Below, piece by piece: positions 1 through 8,193 of a stretch of 64,000 nt of DNA. Origin of the DNA: CAZNSX01 sp964575845 (lineage in GTDB: Bacteria > UBA8248 > CAZNSX01). The stretch spans positions 62,001-126,000 of the forward strand of contig CAZNSX010000005.1 in NCBI GenBank assembly GCA_964575845.1, given 5' to 3'. The notes under the pieces are model-generated. The model was given only the letters and a program-made list of their open reading frames with translations, had not been told where the DNA came from and did no database searches. The position numbers and the translations under genes are program-made. Each line of letters opens with the position of its first letter. Within the stretch, counting starts at the first letter, position 1.

Positions 1-145
1 AGAGTTTCTTTTGGAAAGAGCCGCGGTCATTCCGATAAGGAGATTGGTCATAATCTATGGTATCAGAAAGAATGTCCACGGTCTTCAATACTCGCAGGTG
101 GCATGGCCGCTCTTCAACGATGTCTACATGGACACAGAAAGATAA
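1..145 (+). CDS. ABC transporter substrate-binding protein, family 5, C-terminal end (partial)
   Basis: An open frame enters from the left edge (first full codon at base 2) and stops at TAA 143-145. It encodes about 47 residues containing IIYGIRKNVHG and WPLFNDVYMD. This matches the C-terminal tail of dipeptide/nickel-type (SBP family 5) binding proteins, where an aromatic/Gly-rich strand ends in a short Asn-Asp-Val motif; the intact family member at 22334-23884 ends similarly (TKVYFNKVWLE). The product would be a periplasmic solute receptor. Only the tail is present, so the ligand cannot be judged. It reads in the same direction as the next two genes. Confidence 0.6.
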   Translation, partial: EFLLERAAVIPIRRLVIIYGIRKNVHGLQYSQVAWPLFNDVYMDTER

Positions 146-323
146 ATAGAAAGATAACTAGGTATAGGGCTTCTGGAACTCTTCTGACTTGTATTACGTC
201 GCTTGACCTCATTCAGGCAGCCCAGTAAGTCTCGTATAAATTGGGCATCTCTTAGTCGCTGGGGACCTCTTTGCCAAAATTCCCGGTCCCCAAAGACCAT
301 CGGAATAATGAGGGGGAAGCTGA
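146..323. other. Intergenic spacer
   Basis: Short non-coding spacer between the binding-protein remnant and the dehydrogenase. The purine-rich stretch near 309-316 (AGGGGGAAG) sits 7-8 bases before the ATG at 324 and serves as its ribosome binding site. No other structure is seen. Confidence 0.5.
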
Positions 324-1343
324 ATGGATTCTAAGCAGAAGATTTTACTCCTAGATGTTCTAACGGAGAGATTTATGGAATCCATCTCGGGATTGCTCCC
401 GAGGGATTTCGAGCTGATAGGGGTTGAAACACAGAACGAAGAAGAGAGAATCGATAAGGTAAAGGATGCTGATTACATCATAACAATCGGAACTCCCGTC
501 TCCGCGAAGGTTATAGAAGCGGGCGAGAAACTGAAACTGATTCAAAAGTCAGGTGTTGGATACGATAATATAAATTTAGACGCAGCATCTGACGCGAATG
601 TTCCGGTTGCTATTACTGCGGGTGCTAATGCTATCTCCGTCTCCGAACATGTTTTCATGATGATATTGACTCTCTACAGGAACCTTTCTGAAAGCCAGCG
701 CATCGCTCAGGAAGGGAATTTTGTCAGAAAGTGGACCCTCGTCAATGATTCCTTTGAATTATTCGGCAAGACGGTCGGTATTGTCGGCTTGGGACATGTG
801 GGAAGGCAGGTGGCAAAGCGCGCAAAATGCTTTGGAGTGAGGACGATATACTATGACAAATATTACAGGCCTTCAGCTAGGGATGAAGAAGACCTGGGGA
901 TTGAGTTCGTGTCATTCGAGGATGTGTTGAGGCTCTCCGATGTTGTCTCCCTCCATGTTCCGCTCACAGATGAGACCGCAAAAATGATGGGGACCAAGGA
1001 GTTCACTATGATGAAGAGGTCGGCCGTACTCATAAACACTGCTCGTGGCGGCGTGGTTAATGAGGTTGAGCTTATCGAGGCCCTGAAGAATAAGCTCATC
1101 GCCGGCACCGGGCTTGATGTTTTTGACCCCGAGCCTCCTCACCCCGATAACCCATTGCTCCATATGCGAAATGTTGTCGTATCCCCGCATTCTGCAGCCG
1201 TTGTTATAGAGTCGGAAAAGCGCTGTATTGCGCACTCTCTAAGGAATATAGCGCGTCTGGCCAATGGAGAACCGATAAGATATATCGATGTGATAGTTTC
1301 GACACCTGAACTAAAGGTGGAACCATCGCCAATTGTTTGGTGA
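324..1343 (+). CDS. D-isomer-specific 2-hydroxyacid dehydrogenase (phosphoglycerate dehydrogenase-like)
   Basis: A 339-residue NAD-dependent dehydrogenase, the usual length for the D-2-hydroxyacid dehydrogenase family, which reduces 2-oxoacids to D-2-hydroxyacids or the reverse. The Rossmann glycine motif GLGHVG is at residues 155-160. The catalytic triad appears as Arg241 (NTARGG), Glu270 (DPEPP) and His289 (SPHSA). There is no C-terminal ACT domain, so it is less likely to be a regulated SerA than a catabolic hydroxyacid or hydroxypyruvate reductase. The start has a good purine-rich RBS. It lies 400 bp before a class IV aminotransferase in the same direction; together they could interconvert a 2-oxoacid, an amino acid and a hydroxyacid (inference). 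Confidence 0.85.
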   Translation: MDSKQKILLLDVLTERFMESISGLLPRDFELIGVETQNEEERIDKVKDADYIITIGTPVSAKVIEAGEKLKLIQKSGVGYDNINLDAASDANVPVAITAGANAISVSEHVFMMILTLYRNLSESQRIAQEGNFVRKWTLVNDSFELFGKTVGIVGLGHVGRQVAKRAKCFGVRTIYYDKYYRPSARDEEDLGIEFVSFEDVLRLSDVVSLHVPLTDETAKMMGTKEFTMMKRSAVLINTARGGVVNEVELIEALKNKLIAGTGLDVFDPEPPHPDNPLLHMRNVVVSPHSAAVVIESEKRCIAHSLRNIARLANGEPIRYIDVIVSTPELKVEPSPIVW

Positions 1344-1747
1344 GTGTGGAGTTGCTCGATGAGCACATTTATCTGGCCGAGATCATAAATTCCGTATTAA
1401 AGTTAGTTCATAGAATCCTTGCCGGTCCGGTGGCTTTAACTGACTCGTCGGCTTATCCACGGCCCGAATTATTTTTTTTCCATCCAGAATAGAGGAGATG
1501 AAATAGATACAAAATTGGTCTTCTCTCATTAGAGGGAGATGACAAGCATGCAATTAGAGATAGCCTATCGAAACTAATTTCGCATAGGTCCCTTTGTAGA
1601 AATTATTGAAGAAAACTGCAGGGAGCATTCTGCAAGGAAATATTTGAACTACTTATAAGAGGTCTCCCTTTCGTTAAGATCTCTTCGAAGATTCCTATGC
1701 TCTGCTACTTGTTGCATTCGATGAGACGAACGTAGGAGGGAAGTAAA
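1344..1747. other. Intergenic region, no gene recognised
   Basis: About 400 bp, more AT-rich than the flanking genes, with no convincing open frame. It holds the ribosome binding site AGGAGGG (about 1735-1741) for the aminotransferase; a promoter is likely but no clear -35/-10 pair is called. Confidence 0.4.
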
Positions 1748-2731
1748 ATGCAAGGTCAACCGGTCGAAATTCTTGAGGAAGGAAAAAGGACGATCCCGCG
1801 CCTTGCGGATTACGTGTGGTTAGATGGGGTAATTGTTCCATGGGACGACGCCAAGATCCATGTTTCCACAGCCTGCGTCCTGGGAGGCGCAAATGTCTAT
1901 GAGGGAATTAAGGGATCCTGGAATGCGGATGTCAATGATGTTTTGATTTTCCGCTTCGGAGATCACCTGAAGAGACTTTCTAATTCACTTAAAGTTATGC
2001 GCCTCGCTATACCCTATGATATTAAGGAGATTGAAAGCGCAACAATTGAACTCATCATGGAGAACAATTTCCGCGATGATATTTCGATCCGGATTGTTTG
2101 CTACTTCGGTGAGGGCGATCCCTTCGCCTTCCCGGGCGAAAGAGTTTCAACAGGTTGCTTTATACTTGCAGTGCCGTCAAAACAGAGGGGGGAACTGAGG
2201 ACCGGAATCAGGTGCTGCATAAGTTCTTGGAACCGGAACACAGACAGCACCACTCCTCCGCGTGTCAAAGCGGGGGCGAATTATCAAAACGTACGTTATG
2301 CATATATTCAGGGCATCAGGGACGGGTACGATGATGTAATACTACTGAATAGCATGGGGAAGGTTTGCGAGACGCCACTTGCGAATATTTTCATCTTCAG
2401 GGACGGATTACCCATCACGCCCTGTATCACCAGTGGGATCCTCGAAGGCATCACCAGGGCGACGCTAATTGAACTCTTCGCGAAGGAGCTGGGGCTTAAC
2501 GTTCAAGAGCGGCAAGTGGACCGGACGGAGCTATACATAGCGGATGAAGTTTTCCTGGCCGGGACCACTAGGGAAGTGCTTCCTGTGGTAGCAATCGATG
2601 GCTATCCCGTGGGGACGGGTAAGGTTGGCGAGATGACAAAGCGTATTCAGAAAATTTTGATGGACGTGGTGAGGGGCAAAAGCTCCGCATATGCCCATTG
2701 GCTGACGCCGGTATATAATAAGAGTAAATAA
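1748..2731 (+). CDS. Class IV aminotransferase, branched-chain aminotransferase-like
   Basis: A 327-residue PLP enzyme of fold type IV (IlvE / D-amino-acid aminotransferase family). The PLP-binding lysine is Lys174 in VKAGANYQN, and the conserved glutamate is Glu208 in VCETPLANIF. The C-terminal phosphate-binding region TSGILEGITRATL and the later AGTTREVLPV segment are also typical. Such enzymes move the amino group between branched-chain or related amino acids and 2-oxoglutarate. The substrate is not certain, because catabolic and biosynthetic members look alike. The start ATG follows AGGAGGGAAGTAAA. Downstream, 52 bp after the stop, begins a broken IS element. Confidence 0.85.
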   Translation: MQGQPVEILEEGKRTIPRLADYVWLDGVIVPWDDAKIHVSTACVLGGANVYEGIKGSWNADVNDVLIFRFGDHLKRLSNSLKVMRLAIPYDIKEIESATIELIMENNFRDDISIRIVCYFGEGDPFAFPGERVSTGCFILAVPSKQRGELRTGIRCCISSWNRNTDSTTPPRVKAGANYQNVRYAYIQGIRDGYDDVILLNSMGKVCETPLANIFIFRDGLPITPCITSGILEGITRATLIELFAKELGLNVQERQVDRTELYIADEVFLAGTTREVLPVVAIDGYPVGTGKVGEMTKRIQKILMDVVRGKSSAYAHWLTPVYNKSK

Positions 2732-2783
2732 AGAATGATCTGCATTTTCCTGGGATTGGTAAGCAGCTGAGGTCATGTCAATA

Positions 2784-2797
2784 GGTGTGTAAATAGG
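2784..2797 (+). repeat. Left terminal inverted repeat of the IS256-family element
   Basis: GGTGTGTAAATAGG, 13 of 14 bases matching the inverted right end at 4111-4124. Confidence 0.7.
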
Positions 2798-2798
2798 T

Positions 2799-4038
2799 TC
2801 AGGCGGCGGCCTCCGTTCCTTCCGAGCGAACTGGTTTTCCATCCACAAACTTCACCCCTTCGTAGACCTCTGCCAGGAGCTCTGGGGCGTTGAGCCTGCG
2901 GAAGCGCTTCTGGGCGACCATGAGCAACTTCCAGATGATGGCCGTGGCCCCGGGAGACCTGCTTGTAGCGCTTGGCCGCGTTCGTGCGAAGCCTCACGGC
3001 AGAGAAGGGAGACTCGATCACGTTCGTCGTCCGAAGGTGGTGCCAGTGCGCCTCGGGGAAGCGGTAGAAGGTGACCATCCGCTCCCAGTCCCTCCGCAGG
3101 ATCTCGACCGCCTTGGGGAAGGCTCCTCCGAAGCGCTCGGCAAAGCGCCGGCAGAGTCGCTCACATTCGGCCCGGCTCTTGGCATAGGGAATCTCGCAGA
3201 GGAGCACCCGCGCCTGGCCCTGAAGCCTTCTGGGAACCTTGTCGAGCACGTTGAGGATTCTGTGGCCAGCACCTCTGCTCTTCGCTCTCAGGATACATCT
3301 CACGTAGCGCCCCCCAGACACCCAAGTGCCCATCAGCAATTGTGAGCCTGGGGCGGGGAAGCCTCCGGGCCTTGAGCCGGCGAAGGACCGCCTTCCAGGA
3401 CTCACTCGACTCCCTGACCCCGCTCTCCACCGCAAGGACCTCCTTGCTCCCCTCGGAGAAGGCCCCCACGACTACCAAGAGGGCCGCCTTGTCCCTCTCC
3501 AGGCCCGCCTTGACGTAGAGGCCATCGGCCCACAGATAGACAAGCTCCCTGCCCGAGAGGTCCCTCTCCCGCCAGGCCTCATACTCCGCCTCCCACTTGG
3601 CCCGAAGGCGCTGGATGGAGCTTGAAGAGAGGGGTGCACCCTCGCCCAAAAGGCCCCGAAGCGCAAACTCGAAGTCCCCCTGGGAGAGACCCTGAAGGTG
3701 GAGCTCGGGCAAGAGCTCACCTACCTCCCGCGTCCGGCGGGAGAAGAGCGGCAGGACCCGGCTCTCAAAACGCTCCTCAAGCCCCCTCACCCTCGGGCGC
3801 CTGAGCGTGATGGTGCCCGCCTGAAGGGCCAGACGGTGGGGCTTGCCATGGCCGTTCCGGTAGCCGGAGGGCGCGTCTACCGCCCGCCGGCGCTCGAATT
3901 TTCCCCGCCCCAAAAGGGCCGTCACCTCCTCCTCCAAAAGCTCCTGCACAAAGGCCTGGACCCTCTGCCTCACCCAAGCCTCCAGGTCGGCAAAACTCGG
4001 CCTTGACGCCTCAGCTGCAACTGTGCTTCATGCTCCAT
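2799..4038 (-). pseudogene. IS256-family transposase, frameshifted
   Basis: The reading begins at ATG 4038 (MEHEAQLQL), shifts frame near 4013 into the DLEAWVRQRVQAFV region, runs through the DDE-type core (LVYLWADGLYVKAG with the first Asp; LTIADGHLGVWGAL with the second), shifts again near 3262 into the segment FYRFPEAHWHHLRTTNVIES, and shifts once more near 2925 before ending ...VYEGVKFVDGKPVRSE at 2799. The order and spacing of these blocks are those of mutator/IS256 transposases of about 410 residues. At least three frame changes make it a pseudogene unless they are assembly errors. Confidence 0.8.
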
Positions 4039-4110
4039 GGCGGTGCCTCTTTTCCCCCTGGTATCCCCAGGGCTCTGGGTTCATTCACCGGAAGGGTACA
4101 CCGCCTTCTC

Positions 4111-4124
4111 CCTTTTTACACACC
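4111..4124 (-). repeat. Right terminal inverted repeat of the IS256-family element
   Basis: CCTTTTTACACACC on the plus strand, the inverted partner of the left end with one mismatch. Confidence 0.7.
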
Positions 4125-4964
4125 TTTTGAGGCTAGCTCCTACTTGCCAAAGATATGGTATGTCAGAACAGATAAACAAGTCTTAGCTTTCGTCAAAAGA
4201 TATTATAAAGAACATACATGCTACTATGCAATTAATCCAAGGCCGAGAATCCTAAAATCTAGGAATGGTTATGTTAGAAGCGCAAAGGACTCAGATATCA
4301 AGATATTGATGAATTTATATCTTGCTTTGACTTTATACACCCAAATGCCTCAGAGCAAGAATTGTTTAGACTTGAGGAATTAATCGGAGAAGTGGGATTC
4401 TATTTGCGCAAAAAGCAAATCAGAGAACCTGTAACAGCCTTCACGGGCAACAGCTATCATCTGCTTTTTCCTCTGCCAGCAATTAAAGTTGAAGAACAGC
4501 CTGACATAGGCGATAGACTCAAACAATTCAGAGATATTATTCACGATGAAGTTTCCGGCCAGATGAGAGCAGAGGGAATTAAGCTGGACAGCACAGTGGA
4601 TTTAAGGAGAGTGGCTAAAATTTATGGAACCAAGAAGCCTTGCAAAGGAGCGAGGCTCAGCAAATTCTACGGCAGCGAGAGAATTGAAGACTTTGTCCTT
4701 AGAGAGTATTTGCTGTCCGTCGATTTGACAGAGCCTGTTTTCGATGGAGTTTCATTGACTATTTCCGATACATTGCCAGCGAAATGCCAGAACCTATTAA
4801 GAACCGATTCCTACATTCAAAAGCTTTGGAACAACGAGGCCAAGGCAGCCATGGCGGATGTCTCACGGACGGGCTGCGATTTGTCCCTAATAAAGGAATG
4901 CATAAATAAAGGCATTACTGATATTAATGATTTGGTCACGATCCTGGCATTAAGGCCTGAATGA
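4125..4964 (+). pseudogene. Archaeo-eukaryotic primase-like (PrimPol-type) replication protein, 5'-truncated and frameshifted
   Basis: The first part reads WYVRTDKQVLAFVKRYYK and YYAINPRPR, then DSDIKILMNLYL. Reading must shift one frame near 4330 to continue FDFIHPNASEQELFRLEELIGEVGFYL and on to 4964. The motif TGNSYHLLFPLP matches the GN/GxHLLF segment of AEP-superfamily primases found on plasmids, phage satellites and integrative elements, and DFDFI would supply the metal-binding acidic pair once the shift is repaired. The 5' end is lost at the IS element. Together with the HTH gene and integrase downstream it looks like the replication module of a degraded integrative element. Family assignment is by motif only. 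Confidence 0.55.
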
Positions 4965-5066
4965 GCTTTTCAGAAGAGCGGCAAGAATGAGCAGTACATC
5001 AGAAAGACAATTGGGAGTGCTCTTTTTAATAAGTTGCTCTTATTTCTTTAGGTTGCAAAGTTCTTT

Positions 5067-5237
5067 ATGGAAGAAAAGCTGCTATCTGCTAGAGAACTTG
5101 CCTGCTATCTTGGGGTATAAGAAAAGACGATCCGCAACTGGAAGAGCGTGGGCATTAAGATACCTAGGGAAGCCATTGTCGTGGGTGTCGGAGGAGTAAA
5201 ATGCGATGAAAAAATGATTGACAAATGGATCGAATAA
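5067..5237 (+). pseudogene. Small helix-turn-helix (excisionase/MerR-like) protein interrupted by an in-frame TAA
   Basis: ATG 5067 opens a frame reading MEEKLLSARELACYLGV, meets TAA at 5118-5120, then continues in the same frame EKTIRNWKSVGIKIPREA and ends at 5235-5237 (56 codons in total). The pattern (S-A-R-E-L-A-x-Y-L-G-V, x-x-x-T-I-R-N-W) is the winged-HTH signature of excisionase/DNA-binding proteins of the HTH_17 type that sit beside integrases. The interruption is UAA rather than UGA, so it cannot be selenocysteine; it is a nonsense mutation. The gene is 53 bp upstream of the integrase. Confidence 0.6.
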
Positions 5238-5290
5238 AGTAAACTAAAACAAATCTTCATGGAACTCTAAGTGAAGTAGGAGAGAAGTCC

Positions 5291-6411
5291 ATGGCTGTCA
5301 AGTGTTTGGATAAAGGCAAATGGCAAATTGACTTCAGGCATCATGGAAGACGGATCATTAGAGTTGTAAGGGCAGAGAGCAACGCTCAAGCAGAGGGCAT
5401 AATTGCCAAATGCAAGTATGCAGAGGCTGAAAACAGGTATCTTGATGTAAAGAAAGAGCAAAATATTACTTTACAAGAATACGCTGAGAGATATCTCGAA
5501 TATTCAAAAGCCCATAAAAGAGAGAGTTCTTATTTTAGAGATACTCATAGCGTAAATCAGCTCAAAAAAGTTTTAACTGTCGAATATCAAGAATTAACAA
5601 AGAACAGATTGAGAAGTATATTTCGGAAAGATTGAAAGTTGCAAAACCAGCAACTGTAAATAGAGAGCGGGCATGCCTTAAACATATCTTTACTTTGGCC
5701 GTTGCGGAGGGAAAAGTCAGCCATAACCCCGTCAAGCACGTCAAGCTCTTGAAGGAGCCGCCAGGAAGAGTGAGGTTCTTGAGAGAAGAAGAACTGGGAA
5801 AGCTCCTGGAGGCCTCGCCAGCCTATCTGCGCAGCATTTTTTTGGTGGCTATAAACTCAGGCATGAGGAAAGATGAGGTATTTTCCCTCAGGTGGAGTCA
5901 GATTGACTTCAGGAACAGGACCATCACTCTGCCAGAGACCAAGAACAGGGAAGTCGGCATCATCCGGATGAACAGCACCCTTGAGGCTATTCTCAGAGGT
6001 GTCCCCAGGAGAATTGACACGGAGTATGTCTTTGCCAAGCCCTCTGGAGAGTGCTACGAGGATGTTGACTCAACATTCGGTAGGATGATAAAAAGATTGG
6101 GTATAGAGGACCTGAGGTTCCATGACCTGAGGCACACCTATGCCGGCTACCTGGCCATGTCGGGTTGCAGCCTGAGCTCCCTGCAGAAACTGCTCAGGCT
6201 CAAGACCATCAAGATGGTCCAGCGCTACGCTCACCTGAGCGAGGAGCATCTGCAGGGTGAGGTGGAAAGACTGGACCAAATGTGGAAAGATTTTGGAAAG
6301 GTTGGGCCAGAAGAGGCAGAGGGTCAAAGCTATAAATTATTGATTTCAAAAGGCGGAAGCGGAACGGTGCCGGTGTGCCGCCTGGACTTCAAATCCAGTG
6401 TGCGGGCTTAA
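5291..6411 (+). pseudogene. Tyrosine-family integrase, frameshifted, reading into the tRNA-Sec gene
   Basis: The N-terminal SAM-like/Arm part (MAVKCLDKGKWQIDF, then LQEYAERYLEYSKAHKRES) is in one frame to about 5590. After a shift, INKEQIEKYISERLKVAK joins the catalytic domain. The catalytic domain keeps its key residues: Arg in SGMRKDEVFSLRW, the HDLRHTYAGYLA box, and the Tyr in MVQRYAHLSEEHL. One net frameshift separates the DNA-binding and catalytic halves, so the gene is probably inactive unless the shift is an artefact. The last 19 codons overlap the 5' part of tRNA-Sec (from 6355). ATG 5291 follows GGAGAGAAGTCC. The layout suggests a recombinase that used selC as its target. Confidence 0.75.
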
Positions 6412-6451
6412 TAACCCCGCAGGTGGGTTCGACTCCCATGCGCTTCCGCCA
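6355..6451 (+). tRNA. selC: tRNA-Sec (anticodon UCA)
   Basis: A 97-nt tRNA with the features of bacterial tRNA-Sec: an acceptor arm GGAAGCG paired with CGCTTCC, encoded CCA at 6449-6451, anticodon stem CTGGA/TCCAG around loop CTTCAAA with TCA at 6389-6391, a long variable arm, and T-loop GGTTCGACTCC. The anticodon-arm sequence is identical to that of the E. coli gene as I recall it. It decodes UGA as selenocysteine with SelA, SelB and SelD, none of which is in this window. Its 5' 57 bases overlap the integrase reading frame. Two UGA-recoded genes elsewhere in the window depend on it. Confidence 0.95.
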
Positions 6452-6559
6452 ATAATTTCAGCAAGTTGCATGGGGCATGACGAGTAGAGAACCTCTGCTT
6501 GCTTAGTCGTTGCCGCTTAGTTTGTCAGAACTTCGCTAGTACTCATCGTCGTGTCGCGT

Positions 6560-6900
6560 GTGCTAGCTGTGGAAAGGGGACCACGATGGGCGTCGTGGGC
6601 GGGACGTCCACGTATTCAGCGTGTTCAAAGAAGCCCTGGCGGGGCAGAGACTCTTGGAGCCTCGGGATGTGAGGACGCGTGCCGAGCCGCCCGGCCCGGA
6701 CCGCCAGAGAAAAACATCTTCCCCAGGGCTGAGAGCTCTCGTTTGACCGTCCCGGCGCTTGCCCCTTCCGCCAGCGGCCGGGTGATGTAGCACCGAATCT
6801 TCCCCCTGGTAATGTGAGGACCTCCCTCAAAGAAGAAAAACCCCGGAGATGGTGAACCCTTTCCTTGGCCGTGAATGCGGAACACCCGCCGCCGACTTCA
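6560..6900 (-). pseudogene. Second tyrosine integrase, heavily decayed fragment
   Basis: On the minus strand, three overlapping frames each carry pieces of the N-terminal/core-binding region of a phage-type integrase: RIHGQGKG followed by ITRPLAEGASAGTVKREL and SALGKMF, then RPHIPRLQES and PRQGFFEHAEY. The order matches the SAM-like domain and following linker of many integrases (x-R-L-A-E-G-x-S-x-x-T-V-x-R-E-L, later R-x-G-F-F-E). No catalytic domain remains. It lies just downstream of selC on the opposite strand from the first integrase, so the selC locus appears to have been hit more than once. Confidence 0.5.
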
Positions 6901-7319
6901 TGGTCCCGAAGAAAATCTGTCGCCGGGTCTTCAAAGCTCACGCGCTACTCGGTGGAACCTAGCAGTTTCCCCCGCTCCCGAAAGAACCTGAAGATAGGGT
7001 GGCGGAGTGTCACGGCTTTTTGCACTGTGGGCCGAAAGACAAGCCGACCCTTGGCCGCCAAGAAATCATAAGCCCCTGTCTTCTCTTGGCAGGGGAGCGT
7101 CGGCAGCATAACGATGAAAGCCGTCGCGCCCCGGGCTGACTTCTTGCGGTGGGAGAAAGTGGCGATTTGGTGTTAGAGTGCGTTGGATTGACTCCTGAGT
7201 CATTTAAGGAGCCAAAAAGGGGGCTTGACAGCCAGAGCGAAAGCGATCATTCTTGGCTCAAAATCGACGGGGGCCTTCCTTCAGCCAAGATTTGATTTAC
7301 TCCGATAGCGCGAATATGG
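6901..7319. other. Non-coding or ruined sequence after the integrase remnant
   Basis: About 420 bp without a defensible gene. Part may be further decay of the minus-strand integrase. A TTGACA hexamer occurs at 7225-7230 upstream of the next gene, but the bases 17 nt later (CATTCT) are a poor -10, so no promoter is claimed. Confidence 0.3.
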
Positions 7320-8060
7320 ATGTCTCACATGGCTAGACTATTTCTGTTGGTTAATTTATTGATTGTTCTTGTATTTGCAACACCCGCCCAAGGCTTTGAA
7401 ACGGATACCATAGAGACAAACGCTGGTGATTTGAAAATTACTTTTATAGGCCATGGCTCATTGATGTTTACGTTTGGCGGTAAAGTCATTCATGTTGACC
7501 CATGGAGCAGGTTGGCTGATTATTCCAAAATGCCGAAAGGCGATATCATACTGATAACACACGAACACCGAGACCATCTTGATTTGAAAGCCTTGGAGCA
7601 AATCCGTACTGAGAAAAGCCTACTTGTGCTAACTGAAACCTGCGCGCGGGAGGTCAAAGGCGGTATCGTAATGAGGAATGGAGATGTCAAAACCGTCGGA
7701 GGGTTGAGAATAGAGGCTTTTCCAGCCTATAACATTGTCCATATGCGAAGCGAAGGGGTAGCCTTCCATCCAAAGGGGATAGGCAATGGCTATGTGATTA
7801 CCTTCGGCGACAAGAGAGTCTATGTGGCGGGCGACACGGAAAACACCCCGGAAATGAAAAAACTGGAGGCGATAGACATCGCATTTTTGCCGATGAACCT
7901 GCCCTACACGATGACACCGGAGATGGTAGCAGACGCCGCAAGAGCATTCAAGCCGAAAATCCTTTATCCGTATCATTACGGCAACACTGACACGTCCAAG
8001 ATTGTGGAACTACTGAAGGATATGAATGTAATAGAGGTGCGCATCCGAAAGATGAACTAG
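7320..8060 (+). CDS. Exported metallo-beta-lactamase-fold hydrolase (UlaG-like, L-ascorbate-6-P lactonase type)
   Basis: A 246-residue protein with a signal peptide (hydrophobic stretch 7-20, cleavage near AQG) followed by a compact beta-lactamase-fold domain. The metal-binding signature HEHRDHLD is at residues 81-88, with a later Asp in VAGDTEN and a His in PYHYGNTD near the C-terminus. This is the short UlaG/YtnP-like MBL type often annotated as metal-dependent hydrolase. The substrate is unknown. ATG 7329 (fourth codon) is an alternative start; neither has a strong RBS. It stands alone between the mobile region and the minus-strand catabolic block. Confidence 0.75.
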   Translation: MSHMARLFLLVNLLIVLVFATPAQGFETDTIETNAGDLKITFIGHGSLMFTFGGKVIHVDPWSRLADYSKMPKGDIILITHEHRDHLDLKALEQIRTEKSLLVLTETCAREVKGGIVMRNGDVKTVGGLRIEAFPAYNIVHMRSEGVAFHPKGIGNGYVITFGDKRVYVAGDTENTPEMKKLEAIDIAFLPMNLPYTMTPEMVADAARAFKPKILYPYHYGNTDTSKIVELLKDMNVIEVRIRKMN

Positions 8061-8193
8061 GCTGTCATATGAGAGGACCTTTAAAGCATTATAGAATTAT
8101 CATTAAAAGGTTCAGAGAAAGGGGATTGCAGCATAATTTCAGGCTAAGAGTATGCGAGTGGTGTAGCCCTCAGCGACGGGGGTGCTTGTCAAC

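Larger units (their letters stand above)
2784..4124 (-). mobile_element. Decayed IS256-family (mutator) insertion sequence
   Basis: A 1341-bp element whose ends are near-identical inverted repeats: GGTGTGTAAATAGG at the left and, on the other strand, GGTGTGTAAAAAGG at the right. It encloses one minus-strand transposase broken by several frameshifts. I see no matching 8-9 bp direct repeats outside the ends (left flank TGTCAATA, right flank TTTTGAGG), so the insertion may be old or rearranged. It abuts the truncated 5' side of a primase-like gene. Confidence 0.75.

Noticed and set aside
2776..4132. Target-site duplication around the IS256-family element
   Set aside because: The 8-9 bases outside the two inverted repeats (TGTCAATA and TTTTGAGG) do not match, so no TSD is claimed.
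5067..5237. A third selenoprotein at the interrupted HTH gene
   Set aside because: The interrupting codon is TAA, which is not recoded to selenocysteine, and the family has no Cys at that position.
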